A program made the translations under genes and the position numbers. A model generated the notes under the pieces. It was not told the DNA's origin. It worked only from the letters and a program-made list of their open reading frames with translations, and did no database searches. Below, in pieces: positions 7,213 through 16,117 of a stretch of 18,172 bases of DNA (within the stretch, counting starts at the first letter, position 1; every line of letters starts with the position of its first letter). This DNA comes from JBIKLM01 sp044375105 (GTDB lineage Bacteria; Planctomycetota; UBA1135; GCA-002686595): positions 1 through 18,172 of the forward strand of contig JBILNK010000078.1 in the NCBI GenBank assembly GCA_044375105.1, in the 5' to 3' direction.

Positions 7213-7599
7213 ATGGCCAGGAAGGCGAGCGGCAAAGCGGGCGACGACAGTTTGGAGCGGTTGACCCGCCTTGCCGTGGCCTTGCCGGAGGGCAGGGCGG
7301 AGTCCTTCGGCGACCATACCTGCTTCAAGGTACGCGCCAAGGTTTTCGGCTATTGGCTCGACAACCACCACGGCGACGGGCGCCGCGCGCTGGTGGTCAA
7401 GGCCGCCCCGGGGGACGGCGAGTTTTTGGCGATCAGCGAGCCGGAGCGCTTCTATCGCCCGGCCTACCTGGCGAGGAGCGGCTGGGTCTCGCTGGCCCTC
7501 GACCGCGGGCCGATCGACTGGGGCAGAGCCGAGGCGCTGCTGCGGGCCTCCTATCGCCTGCAGGCGCCGAAAACCCTGGCGCGGCAGGTGCCGCCCTAG
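7213..7599 (+). CDS. MmcQ/YjbR family protein (DUF419)
   Basis: This 128-residue soluble protein has the cyanobacterial-TM-domain-like YjbR fold signature. It starts with a helical LTRLAVALPEGRAESFGDHTCFKV, continues through VFGYWLDNHH and ALVVKA, and ends GWVSLALDRGPIDWGRAEALLRASYRLQAPKTL. Family members carry the same closing pattern of GW.....D, then W, then SY.L.APK. The family is common in bacteria and is suspected to be DNA-binding (double wing), but it has no assigned reaction. The ATG at 7213 is chosen on family length; the frame extends upstream to 6937 without homology. It stands alone, divergent from the YCII gene and 397 bases before the protease. Confidence 0.88.
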   Translation: MARKASGKAGDDSLERLTRLAVALPEGRAESFGDHTCFKVRAKVFGYWLDNHHGDGRRALVVKAAPGDGEFLAISEPERFYRPAYLARSGWVSLALDRGPIDWGRAEALLRASYRLQAPKTLARQVPP

Positions 7600-7996
7600 G
7601 CCCGGCGCGCGCCTCGCGGGCCCCGCTACGGACGCTGCGGGCAGGGGCGGTACGGTTACCGGCGGTACGGTTACCGGCGGGGCGGGCACCAGCTGGGTGG
7701 ATCCGCGGCCCCGGGCACGGAGCAACTCGCCCGCCGCGCCCGGGTCCAGGCCGCCCGCCCCCGGGACCGCCTCGGCGCGGCAGCGAACCTGGGTTCGGCG
7801 TCGCCCGTCGAGAGCCGGCGGGCCGCGATCGCCCGGGGCACCCCTTGCCGGGGAACAGCCGCTGCCTGGCGAGGGCCGCTGCCCGAGGAGCCCCGCCGCG
7901 GGCCGCGGGGCCAGCCCCCCGCGGGCTGGGCCGCGGCACCTGGACAGGATCCCCGAGCGCGGTTCCGATGGCAGGCCCCCCGCCCGGCCGAATTCC
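7600..7996. other. Non-coding stretch between the MmcQ gene and the protease
   Basis: About 397 very GC-rich bases without a supported gene. It contains a perfect 15-bp tandem duplication (7646-7675) and an imperfect inverted repeat (7903-7917 with 7923-7936, CCGCGG..CCAGCCC) 61 bases before the protease start. No -10 box or ribosome binding site was recognised before the protease ATG. Confidence 0.6.
7646..7675 (+). repeat. Two perfect 15-bp tandem copies with an inner palindrome
   Basis: GGCGGTACGGTTACC occurs at 7646-7660 and 7661-7675. Each copy, with the following G, holds the interrupted palindrome CGGT-T-ACCG (7653-7661 and 7668-7676). It lies 46 bases after the MmcQ stop. It could be a binding site array, or simply a slippage product in GC-rich DNA. 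Confidence 0.7.
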
Positions 7997-9799
7997 ATGC
8001 TCCACCTGCTCTTCCACCTGGCCCTGACCGCCCCCCTGCCCCAGGAGGCCGCCCCGAACGCCCCCATGGACGGCGCGCCCGCAGCGGCTTTCGCACCCGC
8101 CGGCCACCATCTGGTGGTCAAGTTCAAGGACGACCGGCGGGTGCGCGCCGACGCCGCGGGCCGGCCTTTGGCCGCGGGCCAGCGCGCGTTGCCGGAGCTC
8201 GGGCGCTTCGCGGCAGAGCGCGGTCTGCGCTTCGCGGCGCACTTGGACCTGCCCGAAGCGCGGCTCGCGGCGCTGGAAGCGCGCGCCCGGGCCGCTTCGG
8301 GGCTGGCGCCGGCCGACCTGGCGGGCCACCTGCGCCTGGTGCGCGCCAGCACGGAACCGGCCTGGCAACTGGGCGTGCCCGAGGCGACCCTCGAGGCCTG
8401 GGCCGCCGAACTGCGGCGCTTCCCCGAGGTCGAGTGGGCCGAACTCGAAGCCTATGGCGTGCCTCCGCCCGGGGACATCCCGCCGACGACGCCCAACCTG
8501 CAGCCCCAGCAGACCTACCTGGGTCCCGATCCGGGCGTGCAGGCGCTCTACGCCTGGGGCCAGCTCGGTCTCGGCTCCGGGGTGCGCATCTCCGATTGCG
8601 AATACGGCTGGAATCCCGCCCACGAGGACCTGGTCGATATCCCGACCCACCCCGAACCGGGCCAGACCATCCCGAGTTTCGTGTTCCAAAACGGCTGGGA
8701 GCAGCACGGCACGGCCGTGCTCGGGCAGCTGGCGGCGCCCCACAACGGCTACGGAGTCAGCGGCATGGCGCCCGCCGCAGCGATCTACACCTACCCGGAG
8801 TGGAGCGTGCAGCAGGGGCCCCGCCGCGCGACCTGCATCGCCAACGCGATCGCCGATTCGGCGGCGGGCGACGTGGTGCTGCTCGAGATGCAGGCCAACG
8901 GCGCGGGCGGCGGCTTCGGCCCGGCCGAACTGGATGGAGCGGTCTACAACGTGGTCCGCGCCGGGGTCCTGGCGGGCGTGATCGTGGTCGGGGCGGCCGG
9001 CAACGGCAACCAGAACCTGGATGCCCCGGCCTACGCCAGCTACATGGCCAAGCCCAACTCCGGCGCGCTGCTGATCGGCGCCGGCAGCGCCAGCGCCGCC
9101 CACTCCAAGCTCGGCTTCAGCACCTTCGGATCGCGGATCGACCTGCAGGCCTGGGGCGAATCGGTGCTGACTTTGGGCTACGGCAGCGCTTTCTTCTTCG
9201 GCGGCGACAACAACCAGAAATACACCTATTTCAGCGGCACCAGCTCGGCCTCTCCGTTCGTGGCTGCGGCCGCCGCGATCCTATCCGGCCTGCACCAGCA
9301 GTACCTCGGCAACCCGCCGACCCCTGCGGCCCTGCGCAGCCTCCTGCGCCAGACCGGCAAGCCCCAGACCGGGGGCGGCGGAGCGATCGGCCCCGCTCTG
9401 GACCTGCAAGCGGCGATCAACGCCCTCGGGCTCGGCTTCACCGATCTGGGCCTGGGCCAGCCCGGCAGCGCTCCGCTCGCTCCCAAGCTCTCCGGGCAAG
9501 GCGTGCTAGCCTTCGGCACGCCCTTTGGCCTGGCCCTCACCGGCGCTCCGGCTTTGAGCCTGGGCTACCTGGTGCTCGGCACGAGCCGCGTCGACCTGCC
9601 GCTCTCCGGCGCCCTGCTGGTGCCGGCCCCGGACCAGCTGATCCCGCTCTTCGCCGGCCCCACCGGCACCTGGAGCCTGACCAAGACCCTCAACGCCAAC
9701 TCCCCCGGCACCTCCCTGTGGCTGCAATGCTGGTCCCTCGACCCCAACGCCCCCCAAGGCGTCGCCGTCAGCAATGCCCTCGAAGCCGAGCTGCGCTGA
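7997..9799 (+). CDS. Secreted subtilisin-like serine protease (S8 family)
   Basis: This 600-residue protein is a predicted exported S8 peptidase. The N-terminus (MLHLLFHLALTAPLPQ) is a short hydrophobic stretch without a basic n-region, so it is a weak signal peptide. A propeptide-like region (about 35-155) follows. The catalytic domain (about 180-475) shows Asp200 in VRISDCEYGWNPAHEDL, His237 in QHGTAVLGQ, oxyanion Asn336 in GAAGNGNQN and nucleophile Ser416 in FSGTSSASPFVAAAAA. The C-terminal 120 residues form a beta-rich domain ending LWLQCWSLDPNAPQGVAVSNALEAEL. I associate this pattern with C-terminal domains of secreted planctomycetal proteins, where it may serve in sorting or surface attachment; that is recollection, not a search result. 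The ATG at 7997 starts directly at the hydrophobic segment. The gene is monocistronic, followed by the long non-coding region. Confidence 0.93.
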   Translation: MLHLLFHLALTAPLPQEAAPNAPMDGAPAAAFAPAGHHLVVKFKDDRRVRADAAGRPLAAGQRALPELGRFAAERGLRFAAHLDLPEARLAALEARARAASGLAPADLAGHLRLVRASTEPAWQLGVPEATLEAWAAELRRFPEVEWAELEAYGVPPPGDIPPTTPNLQPQQTYLGPDPGVQALYAWGQLGLGSGVRISDCEYGWNPAHEDLVDIPTHPEPGQTIPSFVFQNGWEQHGTAVLGQLAAPHNGYGVSGMAPAAAIYTYPEWSVQQGPRRATCIANAIADSAAGDVVLLEMQANGAGGGFGPAELDGAVYNVVRAGVLAGVIVVGAAGNGNQNLDAPAYASYMAKPNSGALLIGAGSASAAHSKLGFSTFGSRIDLQAWGESVLTLGYGSAFFFGGDNNQKYTYFSGTSSASPFVAAAAAILSGLHQQYLGNPPTPAALRSLLRQTGKPQTGGGGAIGPALDLQAAINALGLGFTDLGLGQPGSAPLAPKLSGQGVLAFGTPFGLALTGAPALSLGYLVLGTSRVDLPLSGALLVPAPDQLIPLFAGPTGTWSLTKTLNANSPGTSLWLQCWSLDPNAPQGVAVSNALEAELR

Positions 9800-9885
9800 C
9801 AGGCTGAGAAGAAATCCGACTCGGGCTGCGCTCGAGCAGTGAGACCAGCCCGTCAGCATGCTCTTGGGCCGTTATGCGGCGGCCG

Positions 9886-10032
9886 CAGAGGCTGGGATCG
9901 TCGCTGCGCTTAGATTTTTCCCCAGTCTGTGAGCCTTCGGGCCCGCGGCAGGGGGTCCGCTGCCCGGGCAGCTCCGCAGAGGCACTTGTGTGGACCGCGC
10001 GGGAAAGGCAAACGCGCAAGCGGGGCACAAGT
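9886..10032 (+). ncRNA. Structured intergenic element, copy B (three stem-loops)
   Basis: Stem-loop 1 (9886-9931) pairs CAGAGGCTGGG with CCCAGTCTGTG: nine Watson-Crick pairs, one G.T and one mismatch. It is about 77% identical over 46 bases to 2894-2939. Stem-loop 2 (9941-9969) is GCCCG-c-GGCAG, an 8-base loop, then CTGCC-CGGGC: ten pairs with one bulge. Stem-loop 3 (9984-10032) is two-tiered: outer ACTTGTG / CACAAGT (7 bp, perfect) and inner GCGCG / CGCGC (5 bp) closing an 11-base purine-rich loop. Three neighbouring stems outside any gene suggest a structured RNA, but expression and direction are unknown, and high GC makes chance folding easier. Confidence 0.4.
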
Positions 10033-10418
10033 CATGGCCGGACACAGGGCCGCGCCGACCAGCATTGGACGCCTGCGGTTCCCCCGACTGGCCCAGCCAG
10101 CCCCGCTGCGGCCGCTGCTGCCGAAGTTGAGTGCTGAGGACAGTCACCTGAACCGTCGCGCGAATCGGCCCGAGCCGGAGCCCGCGTGTTTGTGCGGGTT
10201 CGGCGCAGGCGCGGCATTCGTGCCCAGGAATCCAGCCAGCTCCAAGCCAGCGCACGGCCCTTCTCGATACGGCAGCCGGGTCAGCACCGGTGCTGTTGGG
10301 GACGAGCGGAGTTTCCAGGGCGAGGATCCCGCCTGGTAGTGCTTTTCTTCGGCCCCCTAGGGCGACGCTCTGCGAACTTGCCGACCATTCGCCGAGCTGC
10401 AGACAGCACGCCATCGTA

Positions 10419-10449
10419 GAGCCTGGATAAATCCAGACCGGTCGGGCTC
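10419..10449 (+). promoter_or_regulatory. Nested palindromes just upstream of the SGNH promoter
   Basis: An outer inverted repeat GAGCC / GGCTC (10419-10423 with 10445-10449) encloses a second one, TGGAT-AA-ATCCA (10424-10435), and the perfect 8-bp palindrome GACCGGTC (10436-10443). It ends at the -35 position of the putative promoter, where an activator or repressor dimer could bind. Confidence 0.35.
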
Positions 10450-10473
10450 CCTGATGGACTCACAGCGCTCGAT

Positions 10474-10479
10474 TATACT
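10474..10479 (+). promoter_or_regulatory. -10 box TATACT of a probably leaderless SGNH gene
   Basis: TATACT matches TATAAT at five of six positions and ends 6 bases before the ATG at 10486, so transcription should begin at or within a base or two of the start codon. No Shine-Dalgarno-like sequence lies between the box and the ATG. The -35 region at 17-base spacing (CTGATG, 10451-10456) matches TTGACA at three positions. Confidence 0.55.
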
Positions 10480-10485
10480 TTGCTC

Positions 10486-11823
10486 ATGCAATCGAAGAAG
10501 AAGCCGACAGCCTCGCGGCTAGGGCGCCTATTTTCGGTCTTCCTGGGAATCCTCCTGGGCATCTCGGTCTCGGAAGCGCTCCTGCGCGGATGGCGCCAAC
10601 ACCGCGGCTGGATGCGTTCCGCCCGAGCCCAAGCCGAATATCTAGAAGGCGCCTTGGCGACCAGCGCTCGATTCGTGCCCAAGAACTCCGAGGGCAGCAG
10701 CCGCCCGCCGGGGCAAATCGCAGCAATTCTACATCCCTATTCCGGTGCCGAAAATTGGCATGATACGGGCGGGGTTCTGGCGTACTTCCGTGAACGCGCA
10801 CGGCCACAGGACTATGAGATCGTGGTGATGGGTGGCTCTGTGGCCATGTTGCTAGCCGACTACCTGATCGAACATCCCCCGCCGGAGTGGGTTGAAGCTG
10901 CCCAACAGCAGGGCGGAAAACTGGTCGTGCTCAATTATGCCCATGCCACCTACAAACAGCCCCAGCAGGTGGGGCGCTTGTCGTACCTCTTGTCCTTCGG
11001 CTACCAGCCCGACGTCGTGCTGGAGATCGATGGCTTCAACGAGGTCGCCCTGGCACTTGAGAATGCGATCGATTCCCAGGTCAATCCGCTGTATCCCAGC
11101 GCCCCCAACTGGGGCGGAGTGCTGCCCAACCAAGCGCTGGATAACTACGATTACGCGCGCATTGTCGGGGGCATGCTGATTCGCCGCGAAGATACCTTGG
11201 CCCAGGTCCAGCGCGCCGCCGAACTCGGCCTGTTGCACAGCGCCATCGTCAGCCATTGGCTCGAATTTCAGGTAAAACACACGCTCAGGGCCATCAATGC
11301 TGGCCGCGTCGAATTTTTTGGTCTCTGGGCCAATGAGTCGCCGACCAAGATCAACCGCGAGCTACGTGGGCCGGACTACGACACGGAGCCGCATAAAATA
11401 CTCGACCTTTGCGTCGAGGCCTGGCGGCAAGGCTCGATTTCGATGCAGGCCCTGTGCCAAGCGCGGCGGATTCGCTATGTGCACATGCTGCAGCCCACGC
11501 TATTCGATCAGGGTTCCAAGCGGCTGGATGATTCCGAAGTCAAGATTCAGCCGCCCTCCCTGTCCTGGCGCGAAGGTCCCCGGCGGGGTTATCCGCGGCT
11601 GCGGCAGGTGGGCACCACCTTGGCGGCCCGGGGCATCGAATTCATCGATGCGTCCCGTTGCCTGGCCGAGGTCTCCGAGCCTCTCTACTACGACTCCTGT
11701 CACATGGTCGACCGCGGCAGTGAGCTTTGGCTCGAGGCCGTCGGAGATCGGCTGATCCAAGCTGTGTTCCCCAACCTGGTCCTGGCGGCTCCGCCAGGCG
11801 CGGCTGCCCCCACTGGGGGGTGA
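10486..11823 (+). CDS. Membrane-anchored SGNH/GDSL hydrolase-like protein
   Basis: This 445-residue protein has a basic N-terminus (MQSKKKPTASRLGR) followed by one hydrophobic helix (about 15-33). It is therefore probably anchored in the membrane with the bulk outside the cytoplasm. The rest fits the SGNH esterase fold: block I is VVMGGSVA with candidate nucleophile Ser118; block III is VLEIDGFNEVA with Asn185; block V is YYDSCHMVD with Asp403 and His406. Such proteins often act as O-acetyl esterases or acyltransferases on polysaccharides, but no glycan gene is nearby and the substrate is unknown. ATG 10486 is preferred over the TTG at 10480 because the -10-like box would overlap the latter. 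Codon use is visibly less GC-biased than in its neighbours (tracts such as GAATTTTTTGG and CATAAAATACTC), which may indicate acquisition by transfer. It is flanked by the longest gap in the window. Confidence 0.78.
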   Translation: MQSKKKPTASRLGRLFSVFLGILLGISVSEALLRGWRQHRGWMRSARAQAEYLEGALATSARFVPKNSEGSSRPPGQIAAILHPYSGAENWHDTGGVLAYFRERARPQDYEIVVMGGSVAMLLADYLIEHPPPEWVEAAQQQGGKLVVLNYAHATYKQPQQVGRLSYLLSFGYQPDVVLEIDGFNEVALALENAIDSQVNPLYPSAPNWGGVLPNQALDNYDYARIVGGMLIRREDTLAQVQRAAELGLLHSAIVSHWLEFQVKHTLRAINAGRVEFFGLWANESPTKINRELRGPDYDTEPHKILDLCVEAWRQGSISMQALCQARRIRYVHMLQPTLFDQGSKRLDDSEVKIQPPSLSWREGPRRGYPRLRQVGTTLAARGIEFIDASRCLAEVSEPLYYDSCHMVDRGSELWLEAVGDRLIQAVFPNLVLAAPPGAAAPTGG

Positions 11824-11952
11824 GTCTGGGAACCGCTCCAGGCCGCAGAGACGCTCAGGGCATAAGGATGCGCCCGAGGGTGCAGCGCTTGCCCTCTAGA
11901 GGTAGGCGGCAGCATTCAGGGGGACTCCGGCGCGATTCCGGGCGATAGCGGC

Positions 11953-11967
11953 CGGAAGCAGCTTCCG
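11953..11967 (-). terminator. Small hairpin downstream of yqeY
   Basis: CGGAAG-CAG-CTTCCG is a perfect 6-bp stem with a 3-base loop, 75 bases beyond the yqeY stop. No T-run follows on the minus strand, so it is only a possible terminator of the gyrA-yqeY transcript. The rest of the gap from 11824 to 12041 shows nothing recognisable. Confidence 0.3.
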
Positions 11968-12041
11968 ACCCGGCGCGCCTTCCGCTGGGCAGGTCGCGCC
12001 ACTTCCGTTCCCAGTTTCAGCCAGCTTCAGGCCGGCCCACC

Positions 12042-12481
12042 TCAGGCCAGCAGGTCGCCCGCCAGCTTGCTGACCAGCTTGCTGTCCACCTGGCCGGGGA
12101 ACTCGGCCAACACGGCCTTCATGACCTGGCCGAGCTGCTTCTTGTCCTTGAGGCCCAGCCGGCGGATGGTGGCCTCTACGGCGGCGCGCGTGGCGGCCTC
12201 GTCCAGGAGCTTGGGCAGGTACTGACCCAGGATCTCGGCCTCGGCGCGCTCCTTGGCGGCCAAGTCGGGGCGCTTGGCCTTCTCGTACTCGGCGGCGGCC
12301 TCTTGGCGCGACTTGACCGCCTTTTGGACCACGGCGAGCTGCTCGGCGTCGGAGAGCTCGGCCATCAGCTCGATCTTGCGGTTCTTCATGGCCGCGATGG
12401 CCATGCGCAGGGTCTCGCGGCGCAGCTCGTCCTTGTCGCGCATGGCCACCTTGAGATCGTCTTGCAGGCGCTGGAACAGGC

Positions 12482-12485
<4 letters not shown>
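12042..12485 (-). CDS. yqeY: GatB/YqeY domain protein
   Basis: This 147-residue soluble, highly helical protein matches the YqeY family along its whole length. The N-terminal helical bundle is MSLFQRLQDDLKVAMRDKDELRRETLRMAIAAMKNRKIE. The C-terminal small domain contains LGQYLPKLLDEAATRAAVEATI and GQVMKAVLAEFPGQVDSKLVSKLAGDLL. The C-terminal domain is shared with GatB and other tRNA-amidotransferase subunits, where it contacts tRNA; the free-standing protein has no settled function. Its ATG overlaps the gyrA stop in ATGA (12482-12485), so translation is probably coupled to gyrA. In many bacteria yqeY lies near rpsU/dnaG/rpoD, so this placement is a variation. No independent promoter was seen. 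Confidence 0.93.
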
Positions 12486-15151
<2,666 letters not shown>

Positions 15152-15308
15152 GGTCGGCGCTGGCGGAGTCGGAGCTCCCCGCCGCGGGCCCGCTGGGCGC
15201 CGGGGATCGGGAGAGCCAAGCGCGCCAGTATCGCTCCCGGAGGCCCCGGAAGCCAATCGCCAGACGGCTCGGATCGGGCCCGGGAGCCGGCCGGGGGCGC
15301 GGGGCACG

Positions 15309-15314
15309 TATGCT
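15309..15314 (+). promoter_or_regulatory. Possible -10 box TATGCT of the flavin-reductase gene
   Basis: TATGCT matches TATAAT at four of six positions and ends 7 bases before the ATG at 15322, the same spacing as at the MmcQ and SGNH genes. It overlaps an alternative ATG at 15310. No clear -35 was seen. Confidence 0.35.
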
Positions 15315-15321
15315 CGCCGGC

Positions 15322-15801
15322 ATGGCCGATCACCCCCCGCTCGCCCTGGCCCTGGGGCGCATCCCCTCCGGGCTCTACATCGTGACCACGCTGGACGCCG
15401 CCGGTCGCCCGTTGGGGTTCCTGGGCTCTTTTGTCCAGCAGTTCGGCTTCGAGCCGCCCACCGTCGCCGTGGCCGTGGGCAAGGGCCGCGAGCACCTCCA
15501 GGCGATCCGGGCCAGCCGCAATTTCGCGCTCTCGATCCTCGACTCCGAGTCGAAGCAGGCCATGCCGCCTTTTTTCGGGAAATTGCCCCCCGGTGCGACG
15601 CCCTTCGACGTCCTGGCCCACCGCGCGCCGAGCGGGCGGGCCCCGGTCCTGGAGCAGGCCCTGGCCTGGCTCGAGCTCGAACTCTCCGGCGAACACGAGC
15701 TCGGCGACCACGTGGTGCTCTTCGGGCGGGTCCTGGCCGGAGGCCTGCGCGGGCCCGGCGAGCCCCTGGTCCATTTGCGCAAGAACGGGCTCTCCTATTG
15801 A
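15322..15801 (+). CDS. Flavin reductase domain protein (FMN-binding split barrel)
   Basis: This 159-residue protein resembles the flavin reductase-like (DIM6/NTAB) family, which binds FMN or FAD and reduces it with NAD(P)H or serves as the reductase partner of a monooxygenase. The start ALGRIPSGLYIVTTLDAAGRPLGFLGSFVQQFGFEPPTVAVAV matches the family's G.......V.......G...SF.......P......V pattern. Then come ASRNFALSILD and a C-terminal strand region GDHVVLFGRVLAGG. It lacks an obvious oxygenase partner nearby. Two starts are possible: ATG 15310 (four residues longer) or ATG 15322. I use 15322 because a -10-like TATGCT ends 7 bases before it. It is divergent from gyrA and convergent with the metallopeptidase gene, with 316 bases between stops. 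Confidence 0.82.
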   Translation: MADHPPLALALGRIPSGLYIVTTLDAAGRPLGFLGSFVQQFGFEPPTVAVAVGKGREHLQAIRASRNFALSILDSESKQAMPPFFGKLPPGATPFDVLAHRAPSGRAPVLEQALAWLELELSGEHELGDHVVLFGRVLAGGLRGPGEPLVHLRKNGLSY

Positions 15802-15847
15802 GCCCGGGCGTGTCTCGGCACCGCGGTCGGGCAAGCGCCCGGACAGG

Positions 15848-15872
15848 CCGCAGCCCCTGAACGGGGCTGCGG
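15848..15872 (+). terminator. Hairpin after the flavin-reductase gene
   Basis: A perfect 10-bp stem CCGCAGCCCC / GGGGCTGCGG with loop TGAAC begins 46 bases after the stop codon. No T-tract follows, so it is a terminator-like or 3'-end stabilising structure. Apart from this and the hairpin pair at 16055-16102, the 316-base gap 15802-16117 shows no feature. Confidence 0.5.
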
Positions 15873-16054
15873 ATCGATTCGCGCGGGCCGATCGACCCGC
15901 GCTCAGGCGTTCGGCGGCACAGCCGAGCGGCGCATTGTTTGTCGAAGGCGGATCGAAAGGGCCCCGCGCTGGAGCCCTCCAGAGTCCGACCCGACTCCCC
16001 GAACCCCGCCCCCGGCCCCAAGCATCGGGACGCCGCTGCGATCCCGCCCCCCCC

Positions 16055-16102
16055 GGGCCGCTGACACGCGGCCCCTGGGCCTCGGGCGCATCCCGAGGCC
16101 CA
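16055..16102 (-). terminator. Tandem hairpins after the metallopeptidase gene
   Basis: Two perfect stem-loops are separated by one base. GGGCCGC-TGACAC-GCGGCCC (16055-16074) has a 7-bp stem. TGGGCCTCGGG-CGCAT-CCCGAGGCCCA (16076-16102) has an 11-bp stem. The second begins 15 bases beyond the stop of the minus-strand gene. The symmetry would let the pair stop transcription from both convergent genes. There is no T-run, so Rho-assisted termination or mRNA protection is as likely as intrinsic termination. Confidence 0.55.
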
Positions 16103-16117
16103 AACGTCAACCCGGTG

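Larger units (their letters stand above)
9800..10485. other. Long non-coding region upstream of the SGNH gene
   Basis: About 686 bases with no open frame I can support on either strand; small frames here are Arg/Pro/Ala-rich and lack family resemblance or start signals. AT-rich tracts are more frequent than in the coding DNA around it (for example GATTTTTCCCC near 9913 and GTGCTTTTCTTC near 10339). It holds structured element copy B (about 9886-10032), a nested palindrome (10419-10449) and a -10-like box (10474-10479). Confidence 0.6.

Noticed and set aside
7433..9103. 556-codon minus-strand frame opposite the protease
   Set aside because: The sense strand holds the complete S8 catalytic triad; the antisense product is low complexity.
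10186..10419. Small open frame (77 codons) in the gap before the SGNH gene
   Set aside because: Arg-rich, no ribosome binding site or family resemblance, and it overlaps the palindromic region upstream of the promoter.
9800..10485. Search for a tRNA gene in the long gap
   Set aside because: No T-loop GTTCRANNC with matching stems and no acceptor-stem pair was found.
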